Shown piece after piece: positions 43,756 to 49,991 of a stretch of DNA of 49,991 nt. Position 1 is the first letter of the stretch. Each line of letters starts with the position of its first letter. A model generated the notes under the pieces. The model was not told where the DNA came from and made no database searches. It worked only from the letters and a program-made list of their open reading frames with translations. The translations under genes were made by a program, and so were the position numbers. This DNA is from Candidatus Cryptobacteroides onthequi (lineage in GTDB: Bacteria; Bacteroidota; Bacteroidia; Bacteroidales; UBA932), in contig JAGHSA010000070.1 in assembly GCA_018066125.1 (NCBI GenBank), positions 1 through 49,991 on the forward strand. The letters run 5' to 3'.

Positions 43756-44235
43756 CTAAACGATTCTGTTGTTTCTGTCGATGAACTGGCGGCGTATGTC
43801 CTCGATCCTGCGAGAGACGCTTGCGTCCACCATGTAGTCATCAATTTCAAAGATGAAACCACCGATTACGGATGGATCCACCTTGGTGAGAAGTTCCACT
43901 TCTCCTCCTGTCTTCTCACGGACAAAGTCCGCCAGACGCTTCTCAAGCCCTGGTGCCGATACTGCCGTGGTGAGATGTGCCATATGGATATTGCGGGAGT
44001 TCCTGTAAAGGCCGAGAAAAGTGGTGAAAGCCATCCTGAGATACTGAGCCCGGCCATTGCGTACCAGAAGCCTGACGAACTTCTGCAGTTCGTCACAGAG
44101 CTCCATGCCTGCAGCCTTGTCCGGATCCTCGAGGAGCTGTCTCACCTGAGCGCACACCTGCGGCCCGTTCCCTGTCTCGTCAACGAGCTTCAGCAGCGCC
44201 CTGGCATATCTGGAGGAAATGACTCCTGTATTCAT
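43756..44235 (-). CDS. atpH: ATP synthase delta subunit
   Basis: The peripheral stalk subunit that caps F1, 159 residues, somewhat shorter than the usual 175-180. The N-terminal helical domain begins VISSRYARALLKLVDETGNG. The C-terminal region has KVDPSVIGGFIFEIDDYMVD followed by SVSRRIEDIRRQF. It is one base after atpF. Confidence 0.95.
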   Translation of the reverse strand: MNTGVISSRYARALLKLVDETGNGPQVCAQVRQLLEDPDKAAGMELCDELQKFVRLLVRNGRAQYLRMAFTTFLGLYRNSRNIHMAHLTTAVSAPGLEKRLADFVREKTGGEVELLTKVDPSVIGGFIFEIDDYMVDASVSRRIEDIRRQFIDRNNRIV

Positions 44236-44236
44236 A

Positions 44237-44740
44237 TCAGTTCATCTTTGTAGATGACATCTCATCCATAAGTCTGTCGATGAGTGCCATCTGTGCCTCA
44301 TTGTCAGAGAGATCCTTGCGGACCACCTGCTCAGCGATGCTCACCGAGAGAGATGCGACTTCACGACGTATGTCCCTGAGTGCCGTCTCCTTCTCGGCTG
44401 CAATCTGGATCCTGGCCTGCTCGATGATCTTCGCAGCCTCCTCTCTGGCCTGCTCCTGAGCCCTGGACACCATGGCATCCCTGGCTGAAGCGGCATCCCT
44501 GAGGATGGCGGCCTGCTCCTTGCGGGCTTCCTCTATCATACGGGCCTGCTCGGATGAAAGCTCCCTGACGCGCTCCTCCGCCTCTTTGGCAAGACGGATG
44601 CTGTCATTAATACGGTCCTGTCTCTGGGATACCATCCCTGTGATCACAGGGAATCCCACCTTCGCCAGGATAAAGAAGAGAATGACGAAGATGAGGGTCA
44701 TCCAGAAAAGGAGACCGAAATCAGGAGTGATCAGAGACAT
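44237..44740 (-). CDS. atpF: ATP synthase Fo b subunit
   Basis: The peripheral stalk b subunit, 167 residues. One N-terminal membrane helix (PDFGLLFWMTLIFVILFFIL) is followed by a long charged coiled coil (EEARKEQAAILRDAASARDA). It joins the Fo a subunit to F1 through delta. It lies 3 bases after atpE. Confidence 0.96.
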   Translation of the reverse strand: MSLITPDFGLLFWMTLIFVILFFILAKVGFPVITGMVSQRQDRINDSIRLAKEAEERVRELSSEQARMIEEARKEQAAILRDAASARDAMVSRAQEQAREEAAKIIEQARIQIAAEKETALRDIRREVASLSVSIAEQVVRKDLSDNEAQMALIDRLMDEMSSTKMN

Positions 44741-44743
44741 GGC

Positions 44744-44998
44744 TTATCGGAGGATACCGAGGAGACAGACGACGATTGCGAAAAGACATGCACCCTCGAC
44801 AAGAGCGCCGATGATGATCGCAGTCAACTGATACTTGCTTGTGAACTCTGGCTGACGGGCTGCTGCCTCGAGAGCTGCCTTTCCGATCTTGCCGAGACCG
44901 ATACCTGCTGCGAGTGCTGCCACTGCTGCGCCGATCGCTGCACCAAACTTACCGAGAGCTGCACCTGCAACTGCCTGGAGAATCATTGTCATTAACAT
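44744..44998 (-). CDS. atpE: ATP synthase Fo c subunit
   Basis: The ring-forming c subunit, 84 residues. Two helices are joined by the polar loop with ARQPE. The ion-binding carboxylate is Glu68 in IIIGALVEGACLFAIV. The residue after it is Gly, and the Q...ES(T) ligand set of sodium-binding c subunits is missing, so protons are the likely ion. The first helix is glycine-rich (AAGIGLGKIGKAAL). It lies 33 bases after atpB. Confidence 0.96.
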   Translation of the reverse strand: MLMTMILQAVAGAALGKFGAAIGAAVAALAAGIGLGKIGKAALEAAARQPEFTSKYQLTAIIIGALVEGACLFAIVVCLLGILR

Positions 44999-45031
44999 AT
45001 TCCTAATTATTTAAAAGTTATTATCTGCTTT

Positions 45032-46069
45032 CTATTCATGCTCGGGTTCCTGCCGGCTGAGGCCGATGAACACACTGGAGAGCATGGTGAATACATATGC
45101 CTGGATGAATGCTACAAGGCATTCGAGGACGTCCATGAACACTCCGAAGAGGACTGCGATGAATGTGAGACTGCCATTGAGCACAGCCCCCATCGATGCC
45201 GTGATGAAAATCACTGAGAGAACACCCAGAATCATCATATGGCCTGCAAGGATGTTTGCAAACAGCCTGACCATAAGTGAGAACGGCTTGGTGAACATGC
45301 CGACGATCTCGATCAGAGGCATCAGAGGGAAGGCCTTGAGGAAGATCGGCACATCCGGCCAGAATATCTCCTTGTAGTAGTGTCTGTTACCGAAGAGATT
45401 GACCGCCAGGAAGGTGCAGAGCGCAAGACAGAGTGTGACCGCGATGTTGCCTGTGATGTTGGCGCCTCCAGGAAAGAACGGGATGATACCCATCAGGTTG
45501 TTGATGAAGATGAAGAAGAAGGCCGTGAGGAGATACGGCGAGTATCTCTTGTAGTCATGTCCCACGCAAGGCTTTATGACATCGTCCTCAATCATCATCA
45601 CCACCATCTCCACCAGGCCCGCGAATCCTCCCGGGGCCTCTTCCCTGGCATCATGCTTCCTGTACCAGCGTGCACCCAGAAGGATCACCACAAGTACTAT
45701 GAGACTGTTGATGAACAGTCCGAACACATTCTTGGTGATGGATATGTCCAGAGGCTTCTCGATACCGAGAGAAGTCACCTCCACCAGCTTGCCGCTGTGT
45801 TTTTCATCCTCTCCAGCCAGTCTGAAGCCTTCATACTCCTCACCTTCCTCGATATGTTTCGATGAGAACACATGCCAGCCCGTGGCCTTGCTGTGGACTA
45901 TCACCGGAAGGTGTATGCATACAGGATGTCCCTTTATCGTGGTGACATGCCAGCCATACGAATCCCCGACATGACCGAAAAGGTATTCGTTCATGTCCAG
46001 CTCCTGTGCCCTGAGGGTCACAGGGAGCAATGCGAGAATCATGACCAGTATGAGTTTCAGTCCTTTCAT
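45032..46069 (-). CDS. atpB: ATP synthase Fo a subunit with periplasmic N-terminal extension
   Basis: The channel-forming a subunit, 345 residues, longer than the usual 240-275. A signal peptide-like start (MKGLKLILVMILALLPVTLR then AQ) is followed by about 90 hydrophilic residues before the first membrane helix at about 113. The essential arginine is Arg268 in FSLMVRLFANILAGHM, and the C-terminal helix contains ECLVAFIQAYVFTMLSSVFI. The extension would face the periplasm. Similar extensions are known in Bacteroidota a subunits. The gene overlaps atpC by four bases. Confidence 0.96.
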   Translation of the reverse strand: MKGLKLILVMILALLPVTLRAQELDMNEYLFGHVGDSYGWHVTTIKGHPVCIHLPVIVHSKATGWHVFSSKHIEEGEEYEGFRLAGEDEKHSGKLVEVTSLGIEKPLDISITKNVFGLFINSLIVLVVILLGARWYRKHDAREEAPGGFAGLVEMVVMMIEDDVIKPCVGHDYKRYSPYLLTAFFFIFINNLMGIIPFFPGGANITGNIAVTLCLALCTFLAVNLFGNRHYYKEIFWPDVPIFLKAFPLMPLIEIVGMFTKPFSLMVRLFANILAGHMMILGVLSVIFITASMGAVLNGSLTFIAVLFGVFMDVLECLVAFIQAYVFTMLSSVFIGLSRQEPEHE

Positions 46070-46314
46070 TTCTCGATGCAGACTTTCATGTTGTCAGCCT
46101 TGTTGATCATGAATCCGGATGAGATGGAGACGGAGCATTCCTCCCCTCCCTGTCTGTAGCGGACGAGGCCGCTCTCAAGGGAAGAGATGATGGCATCATG
46201 GCCGGGAAGCACTTCAAAAGCGCCCTTTGTTCCAGGCAGGAACACTGCATCCACCTCTCCGGCAAACACGGCTCCGCCCGGGGACATGATTTCCAGTCTT
46301 ATCTTCTTGTCCAT
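46066..46314 (-). CDS. atpC: ATP synthase F1 epsilon subunit, short form
   Basis: The epsilon subunit, only 82 residues. It holds the N-terminal beta-sandwich (LEIMSPGGAVFAGEVDAVFL, GAFEVLPGHDAIISSLESG) that binds gamma and the c-ring. The C-terminal pair of helices present in most epsilon subunits, which can inhibit rotation, is absent, as is usual in Bacteroidota. It lies 8 bases after atpD and overlaps atpB by four bases. Confidence 0.95.
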   Translation of the reverse strand: MDKKIRLEIMSPGGAVFAGEVDAVFLPGTKGAFEVLPGHDAIISSLESGLVRYRQGGEECSVSISSGFMINKADNMKVCIEK

Positions 46315-46322
46315 GGCTCAGG

Positions 46323-47864
<1,542 letters not shown>

Positions 47865-47907
47865 TTAGTCATTTCCCGCGAGAAGAAAAAAACGTCTGCC
47901 GGGTATT

Positions 47908-48048
47908 ATGAACTTATACGCTATATTTACAGAAAATGAATCTATATTTACAGGAAATGAATACCGCTTCGTCATCGAAGGAATCAGTTCGGATGGAAAG
48001 GTATTCTGCTCCGTTACGCACTGCGGATCAAAGACGTCCCAGGACTGA
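47908..48048 (+). CDS. Possible small protein of 46 residues
   Basis: An ATG-initiated frame in the gap between atpD and the MATE gene encodes 46 residues: it begins MNLYAIFTENES, contains a 7-residue repeat (IFTENES, IFTGNEY) and ends with FCSVTHCGSKTSQD. It has two cysteines, no signal peptide and no family I recognise. Its 3' end overlaps the convergent MATE stop by 21 bases. Codon choice is reasonable but the frame is too short to judge. It could be a real small gene, the tail of a lost gene, or chance. Confidence 0.3.
   Translation: MNLYAIFTENESIFTGNEYRFVIEGISSDGKVFCSVTHCGSKTSQD
47921..47962 (+). repeat. 21-bp tandem duplication
   Basis: Two adjacent 21-base units (starting CTATATTTACAG) differ at a single base, A in the first and G in the second. 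The length is a multiple of three, so the frame of the small reading frame across it is kept. It probably arose by slippage or duplication. Confidence 0.9.
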
Positions 48049-49398
48049 TGTCTTGTAATTGAGACTCATGAGGACGGTACGCGCAAGCAGATGCGCGAAG
48101 TACGCTGCCATCAGCAGATGGAGGCACCCGGCATCATGAGTATGGAGCAACGCCGAACCACCATACCACACTCCCAGAAATGCCACCATGGCTGCGATCA
48201 TGGAGTTGCGTATCCCCTTCGATGCGGTAGCTCCCATGTATATGCCGTCCCAGGCAAATGCCGCGCAGCCCAGAGGCGGCATGAGCATGAGCCATGGAAG
48301 GTACTGACGGCAGCAGTCGACTACTTCCGCATCGGAAGTCATGAACCTCAGCAGCGGGACACCGGACACGGCATATATTCCCACGAAAAGAACTCCCAGG
48401 GCCATGCTCCACATGAACACATATCTGACCGACTTCACAAGCATAAGCCGGTCATGCCCACCAATAAAGCGGCCGGTGAGCGCCTCTCCTGCGTAGGCGA
48501 AACCGTCTGTGAAATATGAGAAGATCATAAGTAGATTCATGATGATCGCGTTACATGCAAGATATATGTCGCCGAAACGGGCAGCAATCATGGTCTCTCC
48601 CATATAGATCACGGTGAAGCATAGGGACCTGATGATGAAATCAACATTCATGGACATGAATCCGCCGAGCTCTGACTGACGGAAACAGTCTCTCAGCCTT
48701 AGTCCGGCGAAGACGGATCGGCCATACTTGAAGCGGACTGCACAGGCAGCATATGCCAGTCCTGTAAACTGGGCGACAACCGTACCGAGAGCAATACCGT
48801 CAAAACCCATTCCGCTCCAGGAACCGATTCCGAAGCTCAATAAGACACTTGCAAGGATATTCACGACATTTATGACAAGGTCGGTAGACATGGAGCTCAA
48901 TGAATCCTGCATGCCGACGAACCAGCCTCTGAATGCAAATAGGGATATGGTGGCTGGAGCAGCCCAGATACGGACCAGAAAATATCTGAAGGCCAGGTCA
49001 TATACATCCGATGAGGGACGGGTGATCATGAGAGCCAGTTTACCGAATGGCCACTGTACCAGAAGGATGAAAGCGGCCACAAGTGCAGCAAGGCCGACAG
49101 CCCGTCCGAATATGCGTGCGCACTCATGTAGATTACCGGAGCCGTATGCCTGTGCAGTCAATCCACCTGTACTGGTACGGAGAAAGCCGACCATCCAGTA
49201 CATCAGGTTGAGCATCATGGAACCGACCGCAATACTGCCAATGAATGCGGCATTGGATACCTCAGATGATGCAGGAAGGTGACCTGCGACGGCAGTATCG
49301 ACCATGCCCACAAGAGGAACCGTGATATTGGCCAGTATGCTGGGGATGGAAAGGCGGAGGATTTCTCTGTTCAGTCCTTTGATTTCACGTATTTCCAT
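48028..49398 (-). CDS. MATE-family multidrug/cation efflux transporter
   Basis: A 12-helix antiporter of the MATE family, about 456 residues. The start MEIREIKGLNREILRLSIPS (49398) fits the family, and a longer in-frame extension upstream runs through the rRNA terminator and 5S gene and is not coding. Motifs are SIPSILANITVPLVGMVDTA in helix 1, NLMYWMVGFLRTSTGGLTAQ, and AYGSGNLHECARIFGRAVGL. It closely resembles the DinF-like branch. Substrates would be drugs or organic cations exchanged for Na+ or H+. It lies just past the rRNA operon terminator on the same strand. Confidence 0.94.
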   Translation of the reverse strand: MEIREIKGLNREILRLSIPSILANITVPLVGMVDTAVAGHLPASSEVSNAAFIGSIAVGSMMLNLMYWMVGFLRTSTGGLTAQAYGSGNLHECARIFGRAVGLAALVAAFILLVQWPFGKLALMITRPSSDVYDLAFRYFLVRIWAAPATISLFAFRGWFVGMQDSLSSMSTDLVINVVNILASVLLSFGIGSWSGMGFDGIALGTVVAQFTGLAYAACAVRFKYGRSVFAGLRLRDCFRQSELGGFMSMNVDFIIRSLCFTVIYMGETMIAARFGDIYLACNAIIMNLLMIFSYFTDGFAYAGEALTGRFIGGHDRLMLVKSVRYVFMWSMALGVLFVGIYAVSGVPLLRFMTSDAEVVDCCRQYLPWLMLMPPLGCAAFAWDGIYMGATASKGIRNSMIAAMVAFLGVWYGGSALLHTHDAGCLHLLMAAYFAHLLARTVLMSLNYKTSVLGRL

Positions 49399-49433
49399 GA
49401 TGTAAAGATAATAAAAAGAAGAGCCCTGGACAC

Positions 49434-49466
49434 AAAAAAAAGAGCCCGAGACAAAGTCTCGAGCTC
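49434..49466 (-). terminator. Rho-independent terminator of the rRNA operon
   Basis: On the minus strand an 11-bp stem (GAGCTCGAGAC, loop TTT, GTCTCGGGCTC, one G-U pair) is followed by eight T. It lies just after the 5S rRNA 3' end and 35 bases before the MATE start codon. Confidence 0.95.
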
Positions 49467-49473
49467 TCAAAGA

Positions 49474-49585
<112 letters not shown>

Positions 49586-49631
49586 TATATGTCTTGAGAG
49601 AGATCGTCTTGCAAAGAATCGACACTTGGAA

Positions 49632-49991
<360 letters not shown>

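Noticed and set aside
44744..44998. Sodium-binding c subunit
   Set aside because: Glu68 is followed by Gly-Ala rather than Ser-Thr, and the first-helix Gln ligand is not seen, so a proton-type ring is more likely.

Overview
The window looks like chromosomal DNA of a Bacteroidales-type bacterium (phylum Bacteroidota). The evidence is a SusC/SusD outer-membrane pair, several promoters of the Bacteroidota type (TTTG ... TAnnTTTG), ATP synthase genes in the order beta-epsilon-a-c-b-delta-alpha-gamma with a short epsilon, lipoprotein-rich secretion, and 5S/23S rRNA ends of Bacteroidota character. Coding third positions are rich in C and G, so this is not a low-GC Bacteroides. I cannot name the genus. 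The DNA is compact: no stretch over 300 bases lacks a gene, and I see no phage, insertion sequence, integrase or CRISPR array.

Layout. 1-3300: tRNA-Arg(UCU), then a minus-strand envelope-glycan cassette (GT2 glycosyltransferase, stand-alone LpxB-N-like membrane protein, GT39 ArnT-like transferase). 3387-6741: glycerol operon (glpK, glpF and an unassigned third gene). 6738-11112: secreted GH2 beta-mannosidase-like enzyme, phosphate acetyltransferase and a periplasmic class A acid phosphatase. 11109-24385: a long minus-strand run. Read in transcription order it holds two M23 peptidases, a MerR-like regulator, a Nif3-like protein, a coiled-coil zinc-ribbon protein, dnaB, rseC, rnfBCDGEA and an NfnAB-like transhydrogenase pair. 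24455-33028: a plus-strand run with alaS, an in-frame LptG-Fmt fusion gene, thiamine pyrophosphokinase, a NapH/NapG-like fused polyferredoxin and a Tat-lipoprotein aldo/keto reductase carrying ferredoxin motifs. 33025-35579: HXXEE membrane protein and M3 peptidase lipoprotein (minus). 35836-41118: SusC, SusD-like and a small lipoprotein. 41310-47837: complete F1Fo ATP synthase (minus). 47908-49991: a possible 46-aa gene, a MATE transporter, then the rRNA terminator, 5S and the 3' end of 23S rRNA (minus).

How the parts fit. Much of the window is energy and redox metabolism. Rnf couples ferredoxin:NAD+ exchange to an ion gradient, NfnAB would connect ferredoxin, NADH and NADPH, Pta feeds acetate formation, and the ATP synthase uses or makes the gradient. 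The polyferredoxin/aldo-keto reductase pair looks like a separate, apparently uncharacterised, route moving electrons across the membrane to an exported reductase. The most unusual points are the LptG-Fmt fusion, the polyferredoxin/Tat-AKR pair, the Rnf-Nfn gene neighbourhood, and three convergent gene pairs whose stop codons overlap by exactly four bases.
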